Shown here one piece after another: positions 7,221 through 13,891 of a stretch of DNA of 13,891 nucleotides. Position 1 is the first letter of the stretch; each line of letters opens with the position of its first letter. The notes beneath the pieces are model-generated. The model was given only the letters and a program-made list of their open reading frames with translations, had not been told where the DNA came from and made no database searches. Made by a program: the position numbers and the translations under genes. The stretch spans positions 1 to 13,891 of the forward strand of contig CALMIT010000541.1 of NCBI GenBank assembly GCA_937864255.1, written 5' to 3'. This stretch comes from an uncultured Saprospiraceae bacterium (GTDB lineage: Bacteria > Bacteroidota > Bacteroidia > Chitinophagales > Saprospiraceae).

Positions 7221-7392
7221 TTTCAAAACAAAAATTTTTAAAAGTCAGGTTTTTAAAAAATGATACCCTGAAACGGTTTAAAGATTGGAAGGAAAAATAA
7301 AGTTGAATCCTGAAAACTTCAATTAAAATTTTGAAAACCTGTTTTTATCTGCGGTAAAAAACCAATTCTGTCATTTGAAAGATAAATGAAAA
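7221..7392. other. AT-rich intergenic spacer with no recognisable gene
   Basis: This stretch separates the CorC-like gene from the stem-loop and small gene. It is strongly A/T-rich with homopolymer runs and contains one copy of AAAAGTCAGGT (7240-7250), also found at 5222-5232 and 5366-5376. I see no open frame of note, no tRNA-like fold and no convincing Bacteroidota promoter pair for the small gene, although one is expected somewhere here. Confidence 0.5.
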
Positions 7393-8640
7393 TCAATTTT
7401 CCGGTTGGTTTTTGATCAGGCGGACTGTTTCAATTTTCGTGTTGCTCACCAATTCAATGATAAATTTATAATCCTCGGTTTCTATTTCTTCGCCTTGTTC
7501 GGGTATATCGCCGGCAGTGCTTACCAGGTAGCCCGACAGTGTGTGGTACTCCCCGTCGTCGGGAATAAACAAGCCAAATTTTTCATTCAGGTAATCAATT
7601 TCCAATCTGCCCGAAAAGAGAAACTCGTTGTCAGAAATTTTGACTTCCACATAATCTTCCTGATCGTGTTCGTCGTCTATTTCTCCAAAAATTTCCTCAA
7701 CGATATCTTCCAGCGTGATCACGCCCGCCGTACCGCCAAACTCATCCACCACACAAGCAATATTCAGCCGATTTTTTATAAATGTATTCATCACGTCGCG
7801 TACCCGCATTACTTCGGGCACATAATGAATATTGAGCATGATAGACTTGATATTTTTGGGCTTTTTGAACATTTGTTGATGGTGTATATATCCCACCACA
7901 TTGTCCACGTCATCTTTGGTGACCAGAATTCTCGAAAGTTTTGTTTCCTGAAAAAGGTCTTCCAAATCTTCTACCGTGGCGCTGATATCAATATGCACGA
8001 TTTCCGGCCGGGGAATCATGCACTCTTTTACTCTCACCTCACGAAGATTGAGCGCTTTTTCAAAAAGTTCGGTATCTATTTCTTCTTCCGTTTCGGTGCG
8101 GGTACTTCTGATAAAATCTTCCAAATCAAGGCGCGTAAAAGTCTCTTCCACTTCCTGAGGAGGCGTTTTCATGATTCTTTTTAACAGAAAATTGGATGTG
8201 CGAAACATTAACCAGGAAGGAACTGCCAGCAAAAATTTCAAAAAACGGAGCGGGTAAGCCAAAAAATAAAGTACATCATCGGCATAAAGCCTGAAAAGCG
8301 TTTTGGGCAAAAACTCTCCGAAAGTCAGCACGACGAGCGTGATGATGGAAGTATTGACAAGTAAAAGAATGTATTCATCCTGGAAAAAAGGAACCAGCAG
8401 CGGCGACAAAATCATAGTCATCAGGTAAGTGAAAACGACGAGTACGATGTTGTTGCCCACGAGCATGGTGCTTAGAAAATCTGCCGGATTTTCATAAAAC
8501 CGGGCGAGGATCATACCCCGGCTGGAGCCTTTTTTTCTTTTGAGTTCTACCCTGAGTTTGCTGGCTGAAATGAAGGCGATTTCTGCGCCTGAAAATACGG
8601 CGGAAAGAATCAGCGAAATCAAAATTCCGGTAAGAAGCAT
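7393..8640 (-). CDS. CNNM/CBS-domain membrane protein, CorC/HlyC (hemolysin-like) family
   Basis: The 415-residue protein has the full family layout. An N-terminal CNNM transmembrane domain covers residues ~1-150, with SGAE at 17-20, 'N.ADfLSTMLVGNNIV' at 51-66 and the helix-kinking 'GEFLPKTL' at 108-115. A CBS pair spans ~206-315 (MIPRPEIV, 'LSRILVTKDD.DNVVGYIH', 'IACVVDEFGGTAGVITLEDIVEEIFGEI'). The C-terminal CorC_HlyC domain covers ~330-412. Relatives act in Mg2+ (and possibly Co2+) transport or efflux, with the CBS pair binding adenine nucleotides; the gliding protein GldE of Flavobacterium is also related, but no gld genes are adjacent, so no symbol is given. The name 'hemolysin' is historical and gives no evidence of haemolysis. 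A good promoter match lies just upstream (8665-8695), implying transcription independent of the pnt genes. Confidence 0.95.
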   Translation of the reverse strand: MLLTGILISLILSAVFSGAEIAFISASKLRVELKRKKGSSRGMILARFYENPADFLSTMLVGNNIVLVVFTYLMTMILSPLLVPFFQDEYILLLVNTSIITLVVLTFGEFLPKTLFRLYADDVLYFLAYPLRFLKFLLAVPSWLMFRTSNFLLKRIMKTPPQEVEETFTRLDLEDFIRSTRTETEEEIDTELFEKALNLREVRVKECMIPRPEIVHIDISATVEDLEDLFQETKLSRILVTKDDVDNVVGYIHHQQMFKKPKNIKSIMLNIHYVPEVMRVRDVMNTFIKNRLNIACVVDEFGGTAGVITLEDIVEEIFGEIDDEHDQEDYVEVKISDNEFLFSGRLEIDYLNEKFGLFIPDDGEYHTLSGYLVSTAGDIPEQGEEIETEDYKFIIELVSNTKIETVRLIKNQPEN

Positions 8641-8664
8641 TCTTGGTTTTGAATTTTAAAAAAG

Positions 8665-8695
8665 CAAATTTAACGGAATTCGATGAGTGCACTAA
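8665..8695 (-). promoter_or_regulatory. Putative Bacteroidota-type promoter for the CorC-like gene
   Basis: On the minus strand TAAATTTG (8672-8665) is a perfect match to the -7 pattern TAnnTTTG. Exactly 19 bases upstream is TTAG (8695-8692), three of four bases of the -33 TTTG element. It lies in the 70-base gap between the end of the pnt operon and the ATG at 8640, leaving a short leader of roughly 15-20 bases. Confidence 0.48.
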
Positions 8696-8710
8696 TTTTT
8701 GAAAATGCTT

Positions 8711-9394
8711 TTATAAAGCTTTGACTTCCGCCACTAATTTTTGCAGACTTTCTTTGGCGTCGCCGAAAAGCATTCTGGCTCTTTCGTGGAAAAAAAGCGG
8801 ATTATCAATGCCTGCGTAGCCTGAACGCATACTTCTTTTCATCACGATGACATTTTTTGCTTCCCACACATTCAGCACCGGCATTCCATAAATCGGGCTG
8901 CCGGGATCTGTTTTGGCGGCAGGATTTACTACGTCATTTGCCCCCACGATGACTACCACGTCTGTATTCGGCAAAGCGCCGTTCGCATCATCCAAATCCA
9001 ACAATTTCGGATAAGGCACATCTGCCTCTGCAAGTAACACATTCATGTGACCGGGCATACGGCCAGCTACCGGATGTATCGCATATTTTACACTCACGCC
9101 ATTTGACTCAAGCAGGTCGTCCAATTCTTTACACACTTTTTGCGCTTGCGCCACCGCAAGTCCGTAGCCCGGCACAAACATGACAGAATTGGCGTAATAC
9201 AATTGTATCGCTGCGTCGTTGAGCGTCACTTCTTTGATAACCTGATCGCCGGTTGCTTTTGCTGCGCCGGACGTGGCGCTACTCCCTCCGAAACCTCCGA
9301 TCAGAACATTGAGCAACGAACGGTTCATCGCTTCACACATCAGTACTGTAAGAATAGTGCCGGCCGCGCCGACAAGAATACCTCCCAACAACAT
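8711..9394 (-). CDS. pntB: NAD(P) transhydrogenase beta subunit, C-terminal part of a split pntB (last membrane helix and NADP(H) domain)
   Basis: This is the C-terminal half of PntB: 227 residues from an ATG at 9394, although the frame is open from 9417 and family-like sequence begins at Q-I-M-L-L (9400). It contains the last membrane helix (LLGGILVGAAGTILTVLMC), the 'EAMNRSLLNVLIGGFGG' linker and the whole NADP(H)-binding domain III: PGYGLAVAQAQ, 'HPVAGRMPGHMNVLLAEADVPY', 'VVIVGANDVVNPAA', 'GMPVLNVWEA' and 'KRSMRSGYAGIDNPLFF'. All these blocks align with E. coli PntB without gaps that I can see. The N-terminal half lies upstream in another frame (9340-10086). Translated alone, this piece would be a domain III with one membrane helix and could not make a proton-pumping enzyme by itself. 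The ATG at 9394 falls inside the normal PntB reading frame and is probably not a natural start. Confidence 0.9.
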   Translation of the reverse strand: MLLGGILVGAAGTILTVLMCEAMNRSLLNVLIGGFGGSSATSGAAKATGDQVIKEVTLNDAAIQLYYANSVMFVPGYGLAVAQAQKVCKELDDLLESNGVSVKYAIHPVAGRMPGHMNVLLAEADVPYPKLLDLDDANGALPNTDVVVIVGANDVVNPAAKTDPGSPIYGMPVLNVWEAKNVIVMKRSMRSGYAGIDNPLFFHERARMLFGDAKESLQKLVAEVKAL

Positions 9395-10086
9395 AATCTG
9401 ACTCCGGTAAAAGAGTTAAGCAGGGAAATAACTACCGGCATATCCGCCCCGCCTATCGGAGCTACAAAAGAAACGCCATATACTAAAGACAAAATCATCA
9501 AAATCACTGCATATTCAAAGCCTATACTGTAATCATTGATAGTAATAAATATCATCAATACGAGGGAAAGCGCGAGTAATGCCATATTAACCAGATGATG
9601 GCGCGGAAGTGCTAATTTTTCAGACCAGGCGTATCCTTCCAATTTGGCGTAAGCCAGCATACTTCCGGTGAAAGCGATGCCGCCAAAAAACAAGGTAAAA
9701 AGGGTAATCACCATCGCACTGACAGACAGCTCCTTTGCTCCATAGTAATAATGATAAAATTCAATCATGGACAAAATGACCGCACATGCCCCGCCCAAGC
9801 CGTTAAATAAAGAAACCATCTGGGGCATTCCGGTCATTTTTACTTTCATGGCAGCCTGATAGCCCACCACTGCACTCAGCCCCAAACCGCCCATTATCCA
9901 CAAATAATTATTGGAAGCCCCTTCTATCGGGGTAAAAAATGTTCCCAAAATTGCCAGGCCCATACCAATGGCGGCTATGATGTTTCCGCGACGCGCTGTG
10001 TCTGGTGAGCTTTGCAATTTCAATCCCCATACAATCTGTACGGCGCCTATTAAAATGACGAGGTCAATTATTGTCTTGAAAATCAT
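9340..10086 (-). CDS. pntB: NAD(P) transhydrogenase beta subunit, N-terminal part of a split pntB (membrane domain II)
   Basis: This is the N-terminal half of PntB, the proton-channel membrane subunit of the transhydrogenase that couples H+ movement to hydride transfer from NADH to NADP+. Residues 1-229 look genuine: a helix at the start (IIDLVILIGAVQIVWGL), 'SPDTARRGNIIAAIGMGLAI', 'MPQMVSLFNGLGGACA', 'FGGIAFTGSMLAYAKL', and 'PIGGADMPVVISLLNSFTGV' ending at V229. The following 19 residues (RLCCWEV...) resemble nothing in PntB and come from reading the downstream segment in the wrong frame; the frame stops at 9340. Intact PntB is ~460-470 residues. The ATG overlaps the pntAB stop by four bases (ATGA), the expected translationally coupled arrangement. 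Either the gene is disrupted or the sequence has an error at ~9400. Confidence 0.9.
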   Translation of the reverse strand: MIFKTIIDLVILIGAVQIVWGLKLQSSPDTARRGNIIAAIGMGLAILGTFFTPIEGASNNYLWIMGGLGLSAVVGYQAAMKVKMTGMPQMVSLFNGLGGACAVILSMIEFYHYYYGAKELSVSAMVITLFTLFFGGIAFTGSMLAYAKLEGYAWSEKLALPRHHLVNMALLALSLVLMIFITINDYSIGFEYAVILMILSLVYGVSFVAPIGGADMPVVISLLNSFTGVRLCCWEVFLSARPALFLQY

Positions 10087-10403
10087 TTTTTTACTTTTTT
10101 CTTTTTCTTAAACATTGCAAGCATTCTATCCGTCACGGCGTATCCGCCAAATACATTAATGGCGCCCAGCATCAATCCGAAAGTGCCCATGCCCAAAGTC
10201 AGATAGTCGTCCGGATCCGCCTCGCGTATCAGCAAAATAGCGCCGATCACCACAATACCACTCACTGCATTTGCGCCTGACATCAGCGGCGTGTGCAGCA
10301 CCGTAGGTACTTTGGAAATGACTTCGAAACCAAGAATTATGGTAAATACGAGCAGATAAATGAGTAACAGATTTTCTTCAAAAAATTGAATCACCGTATC
10401 CAT
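10083..10403 (-). CDS. pntAB: NAD(P) transhydrogenase alpha subunit part 2 (membrane segment)
   Basis: The 106-residue protein carries the three-helix membrane segment that is the C-terminal part of PntA in E. coli and a separate PntAB subunit in many other bacteria. Helices lie at ~12-30, ~46-60 and ~70-88. Diagnostic blocks are 'FEVISKVPTVLHTPLMSGANAVSGIVVIGA' (read across residues 26-55) and 'INVFGGYAVTDRMLAMFKKKKK' near the end. It contributes to the proton channel together with PntB. It sits between pntAA (62-base gap) and pntB (four-base ATGA overlap), the standard order of three-gene transhydrogenase operons. Length and motifs are complete, with nothing unusual. Confidence 0.95.
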   Translation of the reverse strand: MDTVIQFFEENLLLIYLLVFTIILGFEVISKVPTVLHTPLMSGANAVSGIVVIGAILLIREADPDDYLTLGMGTFGLMLGAINVFGGYAVTDRMLAMFKKKKKVKK

Positions 10404-10465
10404 AAAAAGGTGTTATGATTTTGAGATAGGGTTTTTTAAAAATGAATTTTTCCTGCCATTAAAAT

Positions 10466-11545
10466 TTACAGATTTGGGGTGATATAAGACGACTTCACGA
10501 TCTCGTTCTCAAAATCAAGATGAAGATTGCCGTCTTTGATTATCAGTTTTAAAAAATTCAAAACATTATTGGCAAAAAGTGTGCTTGCATCTTGCGGCAT
10601 TGTAGCAGCCAGATCAGAGTCTCCGATAATAGAAATACCGTTGTGATGTACTACTTTTCGATCCTGGGTGAGTTCGCAATTGCCGCCCGTGGAAGCAGCC
10701 AGGTCAACTACGACAGAACCCGGTTGCATCTGATCAATCGTTTCTTTGGATAAAAGAATCGGCGCCTTTCTTCCTCTCACCTGCGCTGTTGTGATAATGA
10801 CGTCTGATTTTGCAGCTCTGTTTTGTACTTCCTGCCGCTGGCGATTTAGAAAGTCCTCGCTTTGCGCCACGGCATACCCGCCCGCCGAAGTATCATCGGC
10901 AGCGCCTTCCACTATGATAAATTTTGCGCCGAGACTTTCCACTTCTTCCTTAGCCGCCAGCCTGGTGTCGGATGCTTCCACTTGAGCGCCCAGCCTCTTG
11001 GCAGTTGCAATAGCCTGCAAACCTGCCACCCCGGCTCCCAAAACCAGCACTTTGGCCGGGCGAATACTCCCCGCCGCTGTAATCATCATCGGGAAATATC
11101 TTGGCAAATGCGCCGCCGCCAGCAATACTGCTTTATAACCTGCAATGGACGCCATAGATGAAAGCACATCCATGCTCTGAGCCAAAGTGGTGCGCGGAAT
11201 CATATCCAAACTAAAGGCTTTCAATTGAAAACTTTCCAGCTTGCCGCTCACTTCACCATCAAAATAAGGTTTGAATTGCGAGATAAGTACAATACCTTTT
11301 TTGACACTTTTTAAATCGCCGTCCGGCAAAGGATTGAAAGAAAGCAATAAATCCGAGGATTGAAAAATTTCGGCTCTGCTTACAAAAGTAAGGGCATCGC
11401 CGTAGTCTTCCGATTTAAAACTTGCGGATTTACCCGCGTCGTTTTCCATCAGAATTTCAACACCCAGTCCTTTTAATTTTTGTGCCACGGCAGGCACCAT
11501 CGCTACCCGTGGATCATCAGTTTCTTTTGGAATGCCTATTTTCAT
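10466..11545 (-). CDS. pntAA: NAD(P) transhydrogenase alpha subunit part 1 (NAD(H)-binding domain I)
   Basis: The 359-residue soluble subunit binds NAD(H) on the cytoplasmic side and passes hydride to NADP+ held by PntB. It belongs to the alanine dehydrogenase/PNT superfamily: MKIGIPKETDDPRVA at the N-terminus, the 'QSMDVLSSMASIAGYKAV' block (residues 123-140), a Rossmann fold with VLGAGVAGLQAIATAKRLGA (168-187) followed by 'VEASDTR' (189-195), the mobile-loop region 'GGYAVAQSEDFLNRQR' (222-237), 'DVIITTAQVRGRKAP' (248-262) and 'GSVVVDLAASTGGNCELT' (276-293). It is first in the pntAA-pntAB-pntB operon. The gap to the divergent cytochrome gene (11546-11831) must contain its promoter, but I found no convincing motif. 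In Bacteroidota the enzyme normally supplies NADPH; here that depends on whether pntB is truly broken. Confidence 0.96.
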   Translation of the reverse strand: MKIGIPKETDDPRVAMVPAVAQKLKGLGVEILMENDAGKSASFKSEDYGDALTFVSRAEIFQSSDLLLSFNPLPDGDLKSVKKGIVLISQFKPYFDGEVSGKLESFQLKAFSLDMIPRTTLAQSMDVLSSMASIAGYKAVLLAAAHLPRYFPMMITAAGSIRPAKVLVLGAGVAGLQAIATAKRLGAQVEASDTRLAAKEEVESLGAKFIIVEGAADDTSAGGYAVAQSEDFLNRQRQEVQNRAAKSDVIITTAQVRGRKAPILLSKETIDQMQPGSVVVDLAASTGGNCELTQDRKVVHHNGISIIGDSDLAATMPQDASTLFANNVLNFLKLIIKDGNLHLDFENEIVKSSYITPNL

Positions 11546-11831
11546 AAAGACATTTGTAGTTGGTTAGAATTGACCGTGAATATAGAAATATTGCAGAAAA
11601 AAAAATTATGACCAAAATTATTATTCCGGGTGACTTAGTTAATGGAAAGAGAGATAAAAATACCCGAACAAGGCAAATTGATATCTGACCGGTTTAGTAC
11701 TTTTTGAAAGTGGCCTTTAAAATTTGCTCAGTAGGTATTTTTTCCGGTTCAGTCAATTTGTTATGGTTCCTTTCAACTGAATCCGGTTAAAAATTATAAA
11801 TTGGCTTCAAAATCATATAAGAGAAAAAATA
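11546..11831. other. Divergent intergenic region between pntAA and the cytochrome b-like gene
   Basis: This 286-base AT-rich region should hold promoters for two divergent transcripts. A loose match to the Bacteroidota -7 element for the rightward genes is TAGTACTTTTTG at about 11696-11707. No strong -33 partner, inverted repeat, riboswitch-like fold or small gene is evident. Confidence 0.4.
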
Positions 11832-12701
11832 ATGTCGCCACTTGTCCATCGTATCTATATTGCTACCCTGGCAGGTATCGTTGTTTTTACAGCAGTATAT
11901 CTAACTTACAAGGGATTTTCTTATTACAACACAACCGTCGAGGAGAGATTTTACCATCCCGATCACACCTTGCTAAAATCAAGCGGACCTTACGGACACG
12001 GTTTGGGTATTATCGGCACACTACTTATTCTGATAGGTGTATTCGGTTATATAGCCAAAAAGCGATATCGCTTTTTAGCCCGATTCGGGCGACTGAAATA
12101 CTGGCTTGAATTTCATATTTTCCTGTGTACACTTGGGCCTGTGATGATTTTATTTCATACGGCCTTCAAATTTGGCGGCATCGTTTCCATCAGTTTTTGG
12201 AGTATGGTGGCAGTGGTGGCGAGCGGCGTCATTGGCAGGGTTATTTATATCCAAATCCCCAGGACAATAGAAGGGCGGGAATTGAGTTTGGGTGAGATAC
12301 AGGAGACTAAAAACGATATAAACGATATATTGAAAAATACTTACCATGCGGATCAGGGCATATTTGAAAAAATAGCGAACGCAACAACTCCAAAAAATGA
12401 AGCATCAAAAAGCAAGCTTCTGTCCGGAATGATCGGTAAATATTTTGAAGATCGAAAAACCGTAAACACGATTAAAAAGAGCCTTCGCGAAAAAAATCTT
12501 CCCACAGAGGATATAAACAAAATGGTGACGCTTATTGAAAATGAAATTTCCATAAATAACAAAATCGCCCGGCTGCAAACCATGCAAAAACTTTTTAAAT
12601 ACTGGCATGTAGCCCATCTGCCCTTTGCGATAATTATGCTGATTATTATGGTTATTCATGTAGCGATAACGCTGGCTTTCGGATATAAATGGATTTTTTA
12701 A
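11832..12701 (+). CDS. Probable diheme b-type cytochrome membrane protein
   Basis: The 289-residue membrane protein has five likely helices at residues ~8-27, 57-75, 93-112, 119-140 and 260-283. Two of them carry histidine pairs with identical spacing: H95 and H109 in helix 3, and H262 and H276 in helix 5, each H-x13-H. That is the ligand pattern by which a four-helix b-type cytochrome (as in the bc1 complex) holds two stacked hemes across the membrane. H56 (GHG) and H259 are further candidates. A long hydrophilic, helical stretch (~143-256) separates helices 4 and 5. It has no flavin or nucleotide site of its own; the flavoprotein encoded nine bases downstream is a natural electron donor or acceptor. 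I do not recognise a named family. Heme binding is inferred from spacing and context. Confidence 0.85.
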   Translation: MSPLVHRIYIATLAGIVVFTAVYLTYKGFSYYNTTVEERFYHPDHTLLKSSGPYGHGLGIIGTLLILIGVFGYIAKKRYRFLARFGRLKYWLEFHIFLCTLGPVMILFHTAFKFGGIVSISFWSMVAVVASGVIGRVIYIQIPRTIEGRELSLGEIQETKNDINDILKNTYHADQGIFEKIANATTPKNEASKSKLLSGMIGKYFEDRKTVNTIKKSLREKNLPTEDINKMVTLIENEISINNKIARLQTMQKLFKYWHVAHLPFAIIMLIIMVIHVAITLAFGYKWIF

Positions 12702-12710
12702 TTATGAGCG

Positions 12711-13891
12711 ATGTTTGAAAAAATAATCATCTACGCCGTCGTTTTGCTGATCTGCCTGGTCGTCGTTTTGATCTATTTAAAAAAGCTGAAAAAAGCTTCC
12801 CGGGCAGTAGAAGCGAAAATCGAAAAGGCAAAACAGGAAGGGTTATTCGAACCGGTGTCTTTGCATCCGGTCATCAATTTGAATACTTGTATCAAAAGTG
12901 GCGCTTGCGTAGTTGCTTGTCCTGAAAAAGATATTTTAGGTATTGTAAATGGCAGAGCCACACTTGTAAATGCCTCAAACTGCGTGGGGCATGGCGCTTG
13001 CTTCCATAGTTGCCCCGTAGAGGCTATTTCCCTGGTAATCGGCACAGAAAAAAGAGGCGTGGATTTACCACACGTCAATCAGGATTTTGAAACCAATGTG
13101 CCGGGCATTTACATAGCCGGTGAATTGGGCGGCATGGGACTTATCAAAAACAGTGTGGAACAAGGGCAGGCTGCCGTGGAAAGTATCATCAAAGCAGGTC
13201 TGAAAAAAGACGGCAGTACTTACGATCTGATTATCATCGGCGCGGGTCCTGCGGGCATTTCAGCTTCCTTGGCTGCTAAAAAATACAACCTGAATTTTCT
13301 CACGCTTGAGCAAGACTCTCTGGGCGGCACAGTATTTAATTTCCCCCGGTCAAAAGTAGTCATGACGGCTCCGATGGATTTGCCGCTTCACGGGAAAGTG
13401 AAATTATTTGATACCAGTAAAACACAACTGCTGGAACTTTGGAAAAGCGTCCTGCAAAAAAACAGCATTCAAATTAAAGAAAATACAAAAGTAGAAGAAA
13501 TACAAAATGATGGCGAGCGATTCAATGTAATCACACGAAAAGGGGAAACGCTAAAGACCAAAACTGTTTTGCTGGCAATCGGACGGAGAGGAAGCCCGCG
13601 CAAATTGGGCGTACCCGGCGAAGCTCTGGAAAAAGTAGCTTACCGGCTTTTGGAACCTGAAAATATAATTGATAAAAATGTGATTGTGGTGGGGGGAGGC
13701 GACTCCGCAATAGAAGCGGCCCTTTCCCTGACCGGACAGAATAAAGTCATTTTGAGCTACAGGAGCGAAGCCTTTAGTCGTATAAAACCTAAAAATCGTG
13801 AAAAACTGGAGACGGCAATGGCACAGGGACTTTTGGATGTAAAAACCAAAACCAATCTGACACAAATCGAAAATGATAAAGTATTAAGGTC
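12711..13891 (+). CDS. Membrane-anchored ferredoxin-like/FAD-NAD(P)-dependent oxidoreductase (3' end outside window)
   Basis: The frame from the ATG at 12711 stays open for 393 codons to the window edge. An N-terminal helix (~4-22) anchors it. Residues ~56-110 form a two-cluster ferredoxin-like region, with C60-x5-C66-x3-C70-P and C91-x5-C97-x3-C101-P; the usual second cysteine of each motif is Ser63 and His94. Residues ~115-163 resemble the C-terminal FAD-contacting end of thioredoxin-reductase-like enzymes (TNVPGIYIAGELGGMG). Then a new Rossmann fold starts at 177 (GAGPAG), followed by 'AIGRRGSPRKLGVPGE' and an NAD(P)-binding VVGGGDSAIEAA (G328-D331), with no CxxC active site between them, as in YpdA- or YumC-like reductases. 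It probably moves electrons between NAD(P)H, FAD and iron-sulfur clusters. It lies nine bases after the cytochrome b-like gene, in one operon. An ATG at 12704 gives only four codons. Confidence 0.92.
   Translation, partial: MFEKIIIYAVVLLICLVVVLIYLKKLKKASRAVEAKIEKAKQEGLFEPVSLHPVINLNTCIKSGACVVACPEKDILGIVNGRATLVNASNCVGHGACFHSCPVEAISLVIGTEKRGVDLPHVNQDFETNVPGIYIAGELGGMGLIKNSVEQGQAAVESIIKAGLKKDGSTYDLIIIGAGPAGISASLAAKKYNLNFLTLEQDSLGGTVFNFPRSKVVMTAPMDLPLHGKVKLFDTSKTQLLELWKSVLQKNSIQIKENTKVEEIQNDGERFNVITRKGETLKTKTVLLAIGRRGSPRKLGVPGEALEKVAYRLLEPENIIDKNVIVVGGGDSAIEAALSLTGQNKVILSYRSEAFSRIKPKNREKLETAMAQGLLDVKTKTNLTQIENDKVLR

Noticed and set aside
7158..7226. Upstream extension of the small gene to a TTG at 7226
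   Set aside because: It would place a stem-loop inside the coding region, and the added residues look unlike a leader; the ATG at 7157 gives a better N-terminus.
7405..8184. 259-codon open frame on the plus strand opposite the CorC-like gene
   Set aside because: It is fully antisense to a gene with complete family motifs; its translation is rich in His/Phe/Arg with no domain-like pattern, typical of a mirror frame.
8711..9394. Second half of pntB as an independent gene for a soluble NADP-binding protein
   Set aside because: The ATG lies within a conserved PntB membrane helix and the first half is immediately upstream, so a broken single gene explains it better.
9390..9417. Programmed ribosomal frameshifting in pntB
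   Set aside because: No slippery heptamer or downstream pseudoknot is evident, and expected residues are missing at the junction, which frameshifting cannot restore.
11801..12109. 102-codon plus-strand frame overlapping the start of the cytochrome b-like gene
   Set aside because: It is in another frame to a membrane protein with paired heme-type histidines; the peptide has no hydrophobic or domain pattern.
13551..13865. 104-codon minus-strand frame at the right end
   Set aside because: It is antisense to the FAD/NAD(P) domain of the oxidoreductase, which has clear GAGPAG and GGGDSA motifs in the plus frame.

Overview
The window looks like a chromosomal segment of a Bacteroidota bacterium, possibly near Saprospiraceae or another environmental lineage; the genus-level placement is inference. 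Supporting signs are moderately AT-rich DNA with A/T-rich gaps, an RND permease subtype and a CorC-like protein of Bacteroidota flavour, a three-gene transhydrogenase (pntAA, pntAB, pntB), a LytTR regulator without receiver domain, and promoter-like sequences matching the Bacteroidota pattern (TTTG, about 19 bases, TAnnTTTG). No tRNA, rRNA, CRISPR array or insertion sequence was seen. No gap between genes exceeds 300 bases.

Layout. Bases 3-3860 (+) hold the end of an RND periplasmic adaptor and a complete RND permease, closed by a strong bidirectional terminator. Bases 3916-5291 (-) hold a LytTR DNA-binding protein and an outer-membrane beta-barrel protein, separated by a perfect 42-bp palindrome. 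Bases 5445-6965 (+) encode a large helical protein of unknown function. A 69-codon gene of unknown function, with a double-glycine leader-like N-terminus, overlaps its end tail to tail. Bases 7393-8640 (-) encode a CNNM/CBS-domain membrane protein of the CorC/HlyC group. Bases 8711-11545 (-) are the transhydrogenase operon. Its last gene, pntB, is broken: the two halves lie in different frames and the residues expected between them are missing.

Divergently, from 11832 to the window end (+), a pair of tightly spaced genes encodes a five-helix membrane protein with two H-x13-H helices (a diheme b-type cytochrome signature) and a membrane-anchored protein that joins a ferredoxin-like region to a FAD/NAD(P)-binding reductase. 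The second gene runs off the window.

Functionally the segment is mostly envelope and redox biology. It holds an efflux pump and an outer-membrane protein beside a LytTR regulator. It also holds a proton-translocating transhydrogenase, possibly inactivated, next to a probable NAD(P)H-flavin-FeS-heme b electron-transfer module. The least described parts are that redox pair, the small leader-like gene and the large helical protein.
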